From NCBI GenBank assembly GCA_036747295.1, contig DAIOCN010000009.1:1-64000 (forward strand): a stretch of DNA of 64,000 nucleotides. The letters are read 5' to 3'. Below are positions 7,590 through 17,260 of this stretch, piece after piece; the stretch's first letter is position 1; the number at the start of each line of letters is the position of its first letter. The stretch comes from UBA4736 sp002404015. Its GTDB lineage: Bacteria; Chloroflexota; Dormibacteria; Dormibacterales; Dormibacteraceae. Made by a program: the position numbers and the translations under genes. The notes under the pieces are model-generated. The model did not search any database, was not told the origin of the DNA, and was given only the letters and a program-made list of their open reading frames with translations.

Positions 7590-8669
7590 ATGGCATTGAT
7601 CGGCGAGGAGGACCGCCTCCGGCACGAGCTGGGACTCCTCTACTCGGACGTGTCGCTGGAGATCCGCCGGCGGAACGGCGACGGCCGGGTGCGCGGGCGG
7701 CGCTCGCCGGTGCCGCTGCCGGACGCTGTCCGCAGGGCCCGGCGCACAGCCCCCAAGCTCGCGCTGACGGGGCTTGTCGAGCTGGCGGCCGGGCTGAAAC
7801 GGCTGACCGGCCGCGACGTCATCGACCTGGGCCGGATGCTGGAGATCGCGGTGTTCGTCCAGCGCCAGAGGGAGCTGGCGTCGCGCGGCACGGAGGCTTT
7901 CATCGACGACTTCGGATTCGACCGCGAGTGGACGGAGTCCTTGCTGCCGATCTTCCGCTGGCTCTTCCACAGCTACTGGCGGATCGACACGACGGGCATC
8001 GCGAACGTCCCCGGCGCCGGCCGGGCGCTGCTGGTGTCCAACCACGCCGGGGTGCTGCCCTGGGACGGCGCCATGATCAAGACGGCCATCCTCGAACTGC
8101 ATCCCCGGCCCCGCCACGCCCGGGCCCTGGTCGCCCAGTACTTCTTCGGTCTGCCGACGCTGTCCTGGTTCCTGCGCCGCACCGGTCAGACGGTCGGCCA
8201 CCCGGACGACTCGATTCGCCTGCTGGAACGCGACGAGCTGGTCCTGGTCTTCCCGGAGGGCGTCAAGGGCACCGGCAAGCGGTGGAGTGAGCGCTATCGG
8301 CTGCAGCGGTTCGGGCGGGGCGGTTTCGTACAGGTCGCGATTCGGACCCGCTCGCCCATCGTCCCGATCTCGGTCGTGGGCTCGGAGGAGCTCTACCCGA
8401 TGCTGGGCAACCTGGAGCCGCTGGCGAAGCTGACGGGCGCTCCCTTCTTCCCGATCACCCCGTTCTTCCCGCTGCTCGGCCCGCTGGGAATGGTGCCGCT
8501 GCCCTCGCGCTGGCGGATCCAGTTCCACGAGCCGATCCGGACCGACGAGCTCGACCCGGAGCAGGCGGACGACCAGAACCTGGTGATGACGATCTCGGAC
8601 CAGGTGCGCGACACCATCCAGCGCGGCATCTACGAGAACCTAAAGCTAAGGCGCGGAACTTTCCGTTAG
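7590..8669 (+). CDS. PlsC-like lysophospholipid acyltransferase family protein
   Basis: 359 residues. The acyltransferase core (about residues 130-330) has the family motifs: NHAGVLPWDG (catalytic His and Asp), FPEGVKGTGK (acceptor phosphate binding) and VPISVVGSEELYP. A 120-residue basic N-terminal extension precedes it, as in actinobacterial membrane-associated homologues. It probably acylates a lysophosphatidate or related lipid at the membrane. ATG 7590 lies 4 bases after the epimerase stop, so the two are coupled. It ends convergently against a DUF4332 gene with repeat copy B between. Confidence 0.88.
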   Translation: MALIGEEDRLRHELGLLYSDVSLEIRRRNGDGRVRGRRSPVPLPDAVRRARRTAPKLALTGLVELAAGLKRLTGRDVIDLGRMLEIAVFVQRQRELASRGTEAFIDDFGFDREWTESLLPIFRWLFHSYWRIDTTGIANVPGAGRALLVSNHAGVLPWDGAMIKTAILELHPRPRHARALVAQYFFGLPTLSWFLRRTGQTVGHPDDSIRLLERDELVLVFPEGVKGTGKRWSERYRLQRFGRGGFVQVAIRTRSPIVPISVVGSEELYPMLGNLEPLAKLTGAPFFPITPFFPLLGPLGMVPLPSRWRIQFHEPIRTDELDPEQADDQNLVMTISDQVRDTIQRGIYENLKLRRGTFR

Positions 8670-8690
8670 ACAAGAGCCAAATTGTCGCAG

Positions 8691-8803
8691 TTAGGGCCGG
8701 CTCCGCCGGCCCGTTTGAGTCCCGAATTCCAATCGCCGGCCAGCCTGTAAGTCCTCCGAAGGGAGGTAGGGTCCGGGGGAGGAACCGTTAGGTTCTGCCC
8801 CCG
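8691..8803 (+). repeat. Compound three-hairpin repeat, copy B
   Basis: Plus-oriented copy, GCCGGC subtype. Hairpin 1 GCCGGCTCCGCCGGC (8697-8711), spacer TTTGAGTCCCGAATTCCAATC, hairpin 2 CCTCCGAAGGGAGG, hairpin 3 GGGGGAGGAACC paired with GGTTCTGCCCCC (about 8774-8802). It separates the convergent acyltransferase and DUF4332 genes; the stop codon of the DUF4332 gene lies inside hairpin 3. Confidence 0.88.
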
Positions 8804-9195
8804 TCGTCTTCCATGAAGTCGCAGTATCTGGCCTGGCTCACCCAGTACTGGACGTCGGAGAGGGTCGGCGCGCCGTTGTAGCCCACCGCGTCCACCACCT
8901 TGCGGTGGAGCTCGGCGGGGTCTTCGGCCTTGAGCGTCTTCAGGCTCACGATTCCCAGCCGGCGGACGACCGGCAGGTAGCGCTCCAGGCCCGAGATCTC
9001 AAGCATCGCGCACTGGCGGCCGAACTCGAGCAGCCGGTCCTCCGAGATCCCGGTCCGGCGCTCCAGCCGGTGCCGGTCGATGTCCAGCGTGACCAGGTGG
9101 AGCAGCTGGTTGGTGTGCAGGATGCCGCGGCCGTGCAGCCGCCGCACGTCGTCCGGGGAGATGCCCCGCAGGTACTCGAGCGCCTTCATCGGCAT
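8788..9195 (-). CDS. DUF4332 domain protein
   Basis: 135 residues, cytosolic, matching the DUF4332 pattern of two helix-hairpin-helix-like units: ALEYLRGISPDDVRRLHGRGILHTNQLL and RYLPVVRRLGIVSLKTLKAEDPAELH, ending LSDVQYWVSQARYCDF. Such units often bind nucleic acid non-specifically; the role here is unknown. TAGTCT lies 7 bases before ATG 9195, so it may be leaderless even though it follows the oxidoreductase gene. A second ATG at 9189 is also possible. The last codons are encoded by repeat copy B. Confidence 0.8.
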   Translation of the reverse strand: MPMKALEYLRGISPDDVRRLHGRGILHTNQLLHLVTLDIDRHRLERRTGISEDRLLEFGRQCAMLEISGLERYLPVVRRLGIVSLKTLKAEDPAELHRKVVDAVGYNGAPTLSDVQYWVSQARYCDFMEDDGGRT

Positions 9196-9205
9196 CGGAT
9201 AAAGA

Positions 9206-10453
9206 CTAGGCGGTCCCGGCCGCCGGGATCGTGTAGTCGGGCGCCACGCGGGCGGGTGCTCGCCGCTTCAGGGCCGCCTCGATCGCGGGGGCCAGGCGGT
9301 CGCGCTTCGCCTGTTCCCGCTCCTCGCGCCCCTCGGCGAACTCCGGCATGACCTCCCTTGCGAACAGCTCCATCGACTCGCAGATGTGCTCGTGCCGGTT
9401 GCGGCCGGACTGGCTCACGAACATCACCTGGTCCACGCCCGCGGCCTGGTAGCCGCGCAGGAAGCGCCGGATCTGCTCCGGGGTGCCGATCGCGCCCCGC
9501 AGCGAGCCGAGGGCCTGCTCCATCAGCCTGGCAGCCAGCTCGACGCCCTCCTGGGCGGCGATGTCGCGGTCGAAGCCGAGCTCGGACCGCCGCTCCTGGA
9601 ATTCCTCCCAGAGGTTCGTCAGGCCGGGCCTGTGCTGGCCGTACACGTAGTAGTGGCCGAGCGAGTACCCGAAGAAATGGCCGCCGTCCAGCCCCCGCTC
9701 GATCGCGGTCGACTCGTCCTCGTGGCACATGAAAGGCGAGGTCACGGCGACGTGGGGGTTGACGGCGAAGCCGGCGGCCACGCACTCGTCCGAGCAGAGG
9801 GTGGCGTAGTAGTCGTCGACGAACTCCTTGGCGGCCGGCGGCTCGACGAAAGAGAAGGAGAGGGCGCCGAGGCCGTGGGCGGCCGCCATGTGGATGGTCT
9901 CCCGCCGGCTGCACGCGACCCAGAGCGGCGGGTGGGGCTTCTGGAGCGGCTTGGGCACCACGTTGCGGGGCGGCATCTTCAGGTACTCACCGTCGTAGCC
10001 GGCGAAAGGCTCCTCCACGAGCATGCGCGTGACCGCGTCGAGCGCCTCCTCCCACTGCGCCCGCTTGGTCTGGCGATCGACCAGGAAGCCACCGAGCTCG
10101 GCCTCGGAGGAGGCCTCCCCCGTGCCGAAGTCGACGCGGCCGTCCGAGACCAGGTCCAGCGTGGCGATCCGCTCGGCGATCCGGGCCGTGTGGTTGAAGT
10201 TGAGCGGCAGCTGAACGATGCCGTGACCGAGCCGGATCCGTTTGGTGCGCTGGGAGACGGCGCCGAGGAACACCTCGGGCGCCGAGGAGTGGCTGTACTC
10301 CTCGAGGAAGTGGTGCTCGACCTCCCACACGTAATCGAAGCCGAGGCGATCGGCGAGCTCGATCTGCTCCAGCGCGTCCTTCAGCAGCCGGTGCTCCGAA
10401 TCCGGCTCCCAGGGGCGGGGCAGCTGGTGCTCGTAGAAGATGCCGAAGCGCAT
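9206..10453 (-). CDS. LLM-class flavin-dependent oxidoreductase
   Basis: 415 residues with the bacterial luciferase-like TIM-barrel fold: MRFGIFYEHQLPRPW, DYVWEVEHHFLEEYSHSSAPEVFLGAVSQRT, GHGIVQLPLNFNHTARIAERIATLDLVSDGRVDFGTGE. These are FMN- or F420-dependent monooxygenases or dehydrogenases; the substrate cannot be read from sequence. A charged C-terminal extension of about 60 residues ends near position 415. ATG 10453 is chosen because RFGIF is the usual N-terminus; an upstream TTG-type extension is not conserved. Divergent from guaA. Confidence 0.88.
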   Translation of the reverse strand: MRFGIFYEHQLPRPWEPDSEHRLLKDALEQIELADRLGFDYVWEVEHHFLEEYSHSSAPEVFLGAVSQRTKRIRLGHGIVQLPLNFNHTARIAERIATLDLVSDGRVDFGTGEASSEAELGGFLVDRQTKRAQWEEALDAVTRMLVEEPFAGYDGEYLKMPPRNVVPKPLQKPHPPLWVACSRRETIHMAAAHGLGALSFSFVEPPAAKEFVDDYYATLCSDECVAAGFAVNPHVAVTSPFMCHEDESTAIERGLDGGHFFGYSLGHYYVYGQHRPGLTNLWEEFQERRSELGFDRDIAAQEGVELAARLMEQALGSLRGAIGTPEQIRRFLRGYQAAGVDQVMFVSQSGRNRHEHICESMELFAREVMPEFAEGREEREQAKRDRLAPAIEAALKRRAPARVAPDYTIPAAGTA

Positions 10454-10551
10454 GGCGACAGGGTAAGGCGAGCCGATATACTTGCCGGCAACCCGCCTCA
10501 CCTGGAGCACGCATACCTATCGCATCGATCCCTACGGCCGCTCCCCCGACG

Positions 10552-12090
10552 TTGCGCCAGACCGTGCTCGTCCTCGACTTCGGCTCCCAGTACTCCCAGC
10601 TCATCGCGCGCCGCGTCCGCGAGGCCCAGGTCTACTGCGAGCTGGTGCCGGGTACCACACCCTGGAGCGAGCTCGAGGCGCGCAACCCGGCCGGCCTGAT
10701 CCTCTCCGGTGGCCCCGCCAGCGTCTACGAGGAAGGCGCACCCCAGATCGACCCCGCCGCGCTCCGCTCCGGTGTCCCCATCCTGGGCATCTGCTACGGC
10801 ATGCAGCTCATCGCCCACCATCTCGGCGGCGAGGTGGCGCCGGTTGGAGCCAGCGAGTTCGGTCCGGCGCTACTCGCGGTCAACGACCCGAGCCGCTTGT
10901 TCGAGGGACTGCCCAGCGAGCTGCCGGTCTGGATGAGCCACGGCGACAACGTGCTGAAGCTGCCGCACGGCTTCCGCTCGCTCGCCTCCACCCAGAACTC
11001 GCCCCTGGCCGCCATAACGGACGACCGCTCCATCCTGGCGATCCAGTTCCACCCCGAGGTCCACCACACGCCCCAGGGCCGCGACATCCTGCGCAATTTC
11101 CTCTACCGGATCTGCGGCTGCAGCGCGACCTGGACCGCCGGCTCCTTCATCGCCGAGGCGGTCGAGCAGATCCGCCAGGCGGTGGGCCGCGGCCGCGTCA
11201 TCTGCGCCCTCTCCGGAGGGGTGGACAGCGCGGTGGCGGCGACCCTCGTCCAGCGGGCCATCGGCGGCCGGCTGACCTGCGTCTTCGTCAACAACGGCCT
11301 GCTCCGCCGCGACGAGGCTGAGCGGGTGCTGGAGGTGGCGCATGGGAACCTGGACCTCAACCTGCGCTACGTGGACGCCAGCGACCGGTTCCTGGACGCC
11401 CTGGCCGGCGTCGTGGAGCCGGAGGAGAAGCGGCGGATAGTGGGCCGCGAGTTCATCAACGTCTTCGAGGCGGAGGCCAAGGAGCTGGGCGATATCGACT
11501 TCCTGGCCCAGGGCACGCTTTACCCGGACGTGATCGAGTCGACGGCCGCCGACACTGGCGCCAGCGCGGTCAAGATCAAGACCCACCACAACGTGGGCGG
11601 CCTGCCTCCCGGCCTGCGCTTCAAGCTGATCGAGCCGCTTCGCTACCTCTTCAAGGACGAGGTGCGGGCCGTGGGGATGGAGCTGGGGATGCCCGAGGAC
11701 ATGGTCCACCGGCAGCCCTTCCCGGGCCCCGGGCTGGCCATCCGCTGCCTGGGCGAGGTGACGGCCGAGCGGCTGGAGATCCTGCGCAACGCCGACTGGG
11801 TGGTGGTGGACGAGATCAAGAAGAACGGGCTCTACCGCCAGGTGTGGCAGTCGTTCGCGGTGCTGACGCCGCTCCAGACGGTCGGGGTGCAGGGCGACTA
11901 CCGCACGTACGCCAACGTCGTGGCCGTGCGTGTCGTCACCTCCGAGGACGCGATGACGGCGGACTGGGCGCGGCTGCCCTACGAGGTGCTGGCGAAGATC
12001 TCCAACCGCATCGGCAACGAGGTCAAGGGCGTCAACCGCGTCGTCTTCGACATCACCTCCAAGCCGCCCGGCACAATCGAGTGGGAATGA
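10552..12090 (+). CDS. guaA: GMP synthase (glutamine-hydrolysing)
   Basis: 512 residues; makes GMP from XMP, ATP and glutamine. The N-terminal class I amidotransferase shows VLDFGSQYSQLIARR, the nucleophile in GICYGMQ and QFHPEVHHTP. The ATP-pyrophosphatase domain has ALSGGVDSAVAATL, and the C-terminal dimerisation domain includes RQPFPGPGLAIRCLG and ends PPGTIEWE. The start is TTG 10552, the only start codon placed just before the conserved FGSQYSQ region. It is divergent from the luciferase-like gene and upstream of purD, separated from it by repeat copy C. Confidence 0.97.
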   Translation: MRQTVLVLDFGSQYSQLIARRVREAQVYCELVPGTTPWSELEARNPAGLILSGGPASVYEEGAPQIDPAALRSGVPILGICYGMQLIAHHLGGEVAPVGASEFGPALLAVNDPSRLFEGLPSELPVWMSHGDNVLKLPHGFRSLASTQNSPLAAITDDRSILAIQFHPEVHHTPQGRDILRNFLYRICGCSATWTAGSFIAEAVEQIRQAVGRGRVICALSGGVDSAVAATLVQRAIGGRLTCVFVNNGLLRRDEAERVLEVAHGNLDLNLRYVDASDRFLDALAGVVEPEEKRRIVGREFINVFEAEAKELGDIDFLAQGTLYPDVIESTAADTGASAVKIKTHHNVGGLPPGLRFKLIEPLRYLFKDEVRAVGMELGMPEDMVHRQPFPGPGLAIRCLGEVTAERLEILRNADWVVVDEIKKNGLYRQVWQSFAVLTPLQTVGVQGDYRTYANVVAVRVVTSEDAMTADWARLPYEVLAKISNRIGNEVKGVNRVVFDITSKPPGTIEWE

Positions 12091-12092
12091 CG

Positions 12093-12202
12093 ACTGGGGA
12101 AGAACCTCGCGGTTCCTCCCCAGAGCCCCTACCTCCCTTGGTGTGGGCACCTTGTCTCTCTGGAATACGCGACTCAAACGGCCCGGCGGAGCCGGCACTA
12201 CG
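12093..12202 (-). repeat. Compound three-hairpin repeat, copy C
   Basis: Minus-oriented, partly decayed copy between guaA and purD. Hairpin 3 is intact (GGGGAAGAACC paired with GGTTCCTCCCC, 12096-12121). The hairpin 2 arm is reduced to CTACCTCCCTTGG. The spacer reads TGGAATACGCGACTCAAACG, and hairpin 1 GCCCGGCGGAGCCGGC is imperfect. The sequence mixes features of both subtypes. Confidence 0.8.
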
Positions 12203-12227
12203 CACCACGCTCTTCTACTTTTTCTGA

Positions 12228-13499
<1,272 letters not shown>

Positions 13500-13518
13500 A
13501 GCGGGCGGGTCCCTTTCG

Positions 13519-13534
13519 GCCTCCTTTAGGAGGC
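13519..13534 (+). promoter_or_regulatory. Hairpin covering the purE ribosome-binding site
   Basis: GCCTCC, loop TTTA, GGAGGC forms a perfect 6-bp hairpin whose right arm is the AGGAGG Shine-Dalgarno of purE (TTG start at 13540). Ribosome access may therefore depend on melting of this stem, for example by coupling to purD translation, which ends 20 bases upstream. It resembles hairpin 2 of the dispersed repeat and may be a remnant of it. Confidence 0.5.
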
Positions 13535-13539
13535 GGTGA

Positions 13540-14001
13540 TTGGGCGCGGTCGTTGGGGTGATATTGGGGTCGAAGTCCGACCTCCCGTTGATGGAGAGTT
13601 GCTTGAAGCAGCTGGAGGACTTCGGCATCGCGAGCGAGCTCAAGATCTGCTCCGCCCACCGCGACCCGCAGGGCGTGATGGAGTGGGCCTCGAGCGCCCG
13701 CGAGCGCGGCTTGAAGGTCGTCATCGCGGCAGCCGGCGGCGCCGCGCATCTCCCCGGGGTGGTGGCGGCCTGGACGGATCTCCCGGTGGTCGGCGTCCCC
13801 ATCCCCACCCAGCACCTGGGCGGCGTGGACTCCCTCTACTCCATCGTCCAGATGCCGGCGGGCATCCCGGTGGCGACCATGGCGATCGGGGAGGCCGGCG
13901 CCAAGAATGCGGCCTGGTTCGCGGCCCGGGTCCTGGCCCTCACGGACGCCGAGCTGGCTGACGTCCACACTGAGAAGCGGAAGGCGCTCGCCAATCGCTA
14001 A
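13540..14001 (+). CDS. purE: N5-carboxyaminoimidazole ribonucleotide mutase
   Basis: 153 residues, class I PurE: GVILGSKSDLPLMESC, ICSAHRDPQGVMEW and the AGGAAHLPGVVAAWTDLPVVGVP substrate loop. It converts N5-CAIR to CAIR. Start TTG 13540 lies behind AGGAGG. No purK is present in the window, so its substrate must be supplied by a distant PurK. The 3' end overlaps the next gene by 8 bases. Confidence 0.95.
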   Translation: MGAVVGVILGSKSDLPLMESCLKQLEDFGIASELKICSAHRDPQGVMEWASSARERGLKVVIAAAGGAAHLPGVVAAWTDLPVVGVPIPTQHLGGVDSLYSIVQMPAGIPVATMAIGEAGAKNAAWFAARVLALTDAELADVHTEKRKALANR

Positions 14002-15796
14002 GAAGAAGGGGCCCAGGCTCCGGCTGACGGACACCACGTTTCGGGACGGCAACCAGTCGCTGCTGGGCGGCCACCTGCGCGGCGACGAGATCTACCCCAT
14101 CGCGAAGAAGATGGACTCCATCGGCTTCTACAGCCTCGAGGCCTTCGGCGGCGCCACCTTCCAGACCTACCTGGAGCTCGGCGAGGACCCCTGGGACTAC
14201 CTCCGCAGGCTGCAGAAGGCGACCCCCAACACGCCGATCCAGGCGTTGGTCCGAGGCCAGAACCTGGTCGGCCAGCACAACTACGCCGACGACGCCGTCG
14301 AGCTGTTCGTGCGCCACGCGGCGCGGTCGGGCGTCGACTTCTTCCGCTTCTTCGACCCCCTGAACGACCTTCGCAACATGGAGGTTGCGATCGCCGCCGC
14401 CAAGGCGGCCAAGAAGCACGTGCAGGGAGCCCTCTGCTACGCGGTCAGCCCCGCCCACAGCCTCGACCTCTGGTGCTCCCTGGCCAAGGGCCTGGCCGAT
14501 CTCGGCTGCGACGAAGTAGTGATCAAGGACACTTCGGGACTGCTGAGCCCGCAGGCCACATGGGAGCTGGTGACGGGGCTGATCGAGACGGCCAAGCTGC
14601 CGGTCGTCGTGCACTCGCACTGCTCCAGCGGCATGGCGCCGATGGCTTACATGGCCGCCATCGAGGCAGGCGCCTCCGTGGTGGACACCGCCATGTCGCC
14701 GCTGGCCTCGGGCGCCTCCCAGCCCGCCACCGAAAGCGTGGTCGCCGCGCTGGCAGGAGGCGATTACGACACCGGGCTCGACCTGGAGCGCCTGGTCGAG
14801 ATCAAGGACGACCTGGAGCGGCTGAAAGAGCGCCACCTGCACGAGGTCTCGGCCCTGGCGGACAGGGTGGACTCCGACATCCTCCGCTACCAGATGCCGG
14901 CCGCGATGATCCACGAGATCCACACCGAGCTCGGCAAGCACGGCGCCCTGGACCGGATGAAAGACGCCCTCGCGGAAGTGCCCCGCGTCCGCCGCGAGCT
15001 GGGCTACCCGCCGCTGGTCGCCCCGCTGCGCCACATGGTGGCGATACAGGCCGTCTACAACGTGATCGGCGGCGACCGCTATGACACGGTGACGCAGGAG
15101 CTCAAGGACTACCTACAGGGCCTGTACGGCACGCCCCCCCAGCCCGCCGACAGCGAGCTCCGGCGCCAGGTCCTCGGCCGCGAGGAACCGATCACGGTCC
15201 GGCCCGCGGACCTGCTCGAGCCCGAGGTGGCCGCGGCCAAGGCGGATCTCAAGAAGCAGGGCTTCGCCACCGGCGACGACGCCCTCCTCAGCTACCTGCT
15301 GTTCCCGGCGCTCGCCACCAGGCTCTTCAAGGGCGAGGTCAAGCCCACCCGGGCATCCAGTGACGGCGAGCGGGCGGCCCAGCCGGAGAAGAAGGAGGAG
15401 CCGGCGGGGGAGGCCCCGGCCCCCGAGCCCGAGCCCGAGCCCGCGGCGGCGGCCCAGACCGCCGAGTTCGAGGTCGAGGTGGAGGGCGAGGTGTTCAAAG
15501 TCCGGGTCACCGGCGCCGGCACCATCCAGGTCGCGGGCGGCGGCGGCGGGGCAGCGCCGGCGGCGGCGCCCAAGAAGCCCGCCCAGGGCGCTGTCGTGGC
15601 GCCCATGCAGGGGCTGATCGTGAAGCTGCCGGTGAAGGTCGGGGACGATGTGAAGCTGGGCGACGTGGTGGCGGTGCTGGAGGCGATGAAGATGCAGAAC
15701 GACATCGTCAGCACCAGCCCCGGCAAGGTGGTCGAGATCTACGTCAAGGAGGGCGAGGTGGTGAAGCCGAACCAGCCCATCCTGGCCGTGGCGTGA
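13994..15796 (+). CDS. pycB: Pyruvate carboxylase subunit B (carboxyltransferase plus biotin carrier)
   Basis: About 600 residues. N-terminal TIM-barrel carboxyltransferase (5S-type): LRLTDTTFRDGNQSLLGGHLRGDE, VDFFRFFDPLNDLRNM, VVIKDTSGLLSP and VVHSHCSSGMAPMAYMAAIEAGA with metal-binding histidines. A Pro/Glu/Ala-rich linker (about residues 450-480) leads to a biotinyl domain with the target lysine in VLEAMKMQND. With the adjacent biotin carboxylase it should form a split pyruvate or oxaloacetate carboxylase. There is no ATG, GTG or TTG near the conserved N-terminus; ATC 13994 lies 9 bases after GGAAGG and 5 bases before the purE stop, and I take it as the likely start. The nearest in-frame ATG (13907) would overlap purE by 95 bases. 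Confidence 0.88.
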   Translation: MAKKKGPRLRLTDTTFRDGNQSLLGGHLRGDEIYPIAKKMDSIGFYSLEAFGGATFQTYLELGEDPWDYLRRLQKATPNTPIQALVRGQNLVGQHNYADDAVELFVRHAARSGVDFFRFFDPLNDLRNMEVAIAAAKAAKKHVQGALCYAVSPAHSLDLWCSLAKGLADLGCDEVVIKDTSGLLSPQATWELVTGLIETAKLPVVVHSHCSSGMAPMAYMAAIEAGASVVDTAMSPLASGASQPATESVVAALAGGDYDTGLDLERLVEIKDDLERLKERHLHEVSALADRVDSDILRYQMPAAMIHEIHTELGKHGALDRMKDALAEVPRVRRELGYPPLVAPLRHMVAIQAVYNVIGGDRYDTVTQELKDYLQGLYGTPPQPADSELRRQVLGREEPITVRPADLLEPEVAAAKADLKKQGFATGDDALLSYLLFPALATRLFKGEVKPTRASSDGERAAQPEKKEEPAGEAPAPEPEPEPAAAAQTAEFEVEVEGEVFKVRVTGAGTIQVAGGGGGAAPAAAPKKPAQGAVVAPMQGLIVKLPVKVGDDVKLGDVVAVLEAMKMQNDIVSTSPGKVVEIYVKEGEVVKPNQPILAVA

Positions 15797-17253
15797 GGAA
15801 CAAGCTCCCCAAGAAGGTCCTGGTCGCCAACCGGGGCGAGATCGCGATAAGGATCATGCGCGCGTGCCGGGAGATGGGCCTCGAAACCGCCGCGGTGTAC
15901 TCCGACGCGGACGCCGACGCGATCCATCGCCGCTATGCCGACGAGTCCCACCACATCGGCGGCGCCTCGCCCACCGAGTCCTACCTGCAGCTGGACAGGA
16001 TCGTGAAGCTGGCGGCCGACATCGACGCCCAGGCCATCCACCCCGGCTACGGCTTCCTCTCCGAGCGGCCGGAGTTCCCGGAGGCCTGCGAGGCGGCGGG
16101 GATCGACTTCATCGGGCCCCCCGCGGCCGCCATGCGGGCGATGGGCTCGAAGCTCGAAGCCAGGGCCCTGGCCGTCAAGCACGGGGTGCCCGTGACCCCG
16201 GGCAGCGGGGCCCTGGAGGACCCCCAGGAGGCGGCCCGAATCGCCCGCGAGATCGGTTTTCCCGTGATCATCAAGCCTTCCGGCGGGGGTGGCGGGATCG
16301 GCATGAAGGTGGTCGAGAAGGAGGCTGACCTGCTGCCCGCGATCGAGAGCTGCCGCAATGCGGCTCTCTCCGCGTTCGGCGACCCCACGGTGTACGTCGA
16401 GAAGTACGTGGCCCACCCCCGCCACGTGGAGATCCAGGTCATCGCGGACGCCCACGGCAACGTGGTGCACCTGGGCGAGCGCGAGTGCTCGATCCAGCGC
16501 CGGCACCAGAAGATCATGGAGGAGACCCCCTCGCCCGCCGTGACGCCGGAGATCCGGGCGCGGATGGGAGAGGCCGCCGTCAGTGCCGCCCGTGCCGCCG
16601 GCTACATCAACGCCGGCACTGTCGAGTTCATCTTCAGCCGGGGCGACTTCTACTTCCTGGAGGTCAATGCCCGCCTCCAGGTCGAGCATCCGATCACCGA
16701 GGCGGTCACCGGCATCGACCTCGTGAAGGAGCAGATCCGGGTGTCGTCGGGGCTGCCGCTCTCCTTCTCCCAGGCCGACGTGACCTGGACCGGGCACGCC
16801 ATCGAGATGCGCATCAACGCCGAAGACCCGGCCCGGAAGTTCATCCCCAACCCGCGCCGGATCACGCGCTGGGTGACCCCGGGCGGCCCCGGGGTTCGGG
16901 TGGACAGCGGCTACGGCCCCGGCTCCGAGGTGCCGCCCAACTACGACTCGCTGGTCGCCAAGCTGATCGTGCACGGGGCCGACCGGGCGGAGGCGATCGC
17001 CCGCGCCCGGCGGGCGCTGCGCGAGTTCGTGCTGGCCGGCCCGGCGACGACCATCCCCTACCACCAGGCGATCCTGGAAAGCGCCGACTTCAAAGCGGGC
17101 AAGCTCACGACCCGGTTCATCGAGGACCACCCGGAGCTGGTCGAAGACATGAAGAGGTTCCTGGGCGAGACCTCGCCCATGGACTACGGCGCCGACCCCC
17201 GCCACGTGGCCGCCGCCGCCGCCGCGGTGGCGGCGGTAGTTCGCAACGGCTGA
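15793..17253 (+). CDS. pycA: Pyruvate carboxylase subunit A (biotin carboxylase)
   Basis: 486 residues, AccC-like ATP-grasp enzyme: KVLVANRGEIAIRIMRA, HPGYGFLSERPEF, IIKPSGGGGGIGMKVV, the catalytic region VHLGERECSIQRRHQKIMEE and EVNARLQVEHPITEAVTGIDLV. It carboxylates the biotin on the partner subunit encoded immediately upstream. GTG 15793 overlaps the pycB stop as GTGA, so subunits are translationally coupled. It may alternatively serve an acyl-CoA carboxylase, but the 5S-type partner favours pyruvate. Confidence 0.93.
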   Translation: MRNKLPKKVLVANRGEIAIRIMRACREMGLETAAVYSDADADAIHRRYADESHHIGGASPTESYLQLDRIVKLAADIDAQAIHPGYGFLSERPEFPEACEAAGIDFIGPPAAAMRAMGSKLEARALAVKHGVPVTPGSGALEDPQEAARIAREIGFPVIIKPSGGGGGIGMKVVEKEADLLPAIESCRNAALSAFGDPTVYVEKYVAHPRHVEIQVIADAHGNVVHLGERECSIQRRHQKIMEETPSPAVTPEIRARMGEAAVSAARAAGYINAGTVEFIFSRGDFYFLEVNARLQVEHPITEAVTGIDLVKEQIRVSSGLPLSFSQADVTWTGHAIEMRINAEDPARKFIPNPRRITRWVTPGGPGVRVDSGYGPGSEVPPNYDSLVAKLIVHGADRAEAIARARRALREFVLAGPATTIPYHQAILESADFKAGKLTTRFIEDHPELVEDMKRFLGETSPMDYGADPRHVAAAAAAVAAVVRNG

Positions 17254-17260
17254 GCCGCGG

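Noticed and set aside
15793..17253. accC of an acetyl-CoA carboxylase
   Set aside because: The coupled partner is a 5S-type pyruvate/oxaloacetate carboxyltransferase with its own biotin domain, not AccA/AccD or an acyl-CoA carboxyltransferase.
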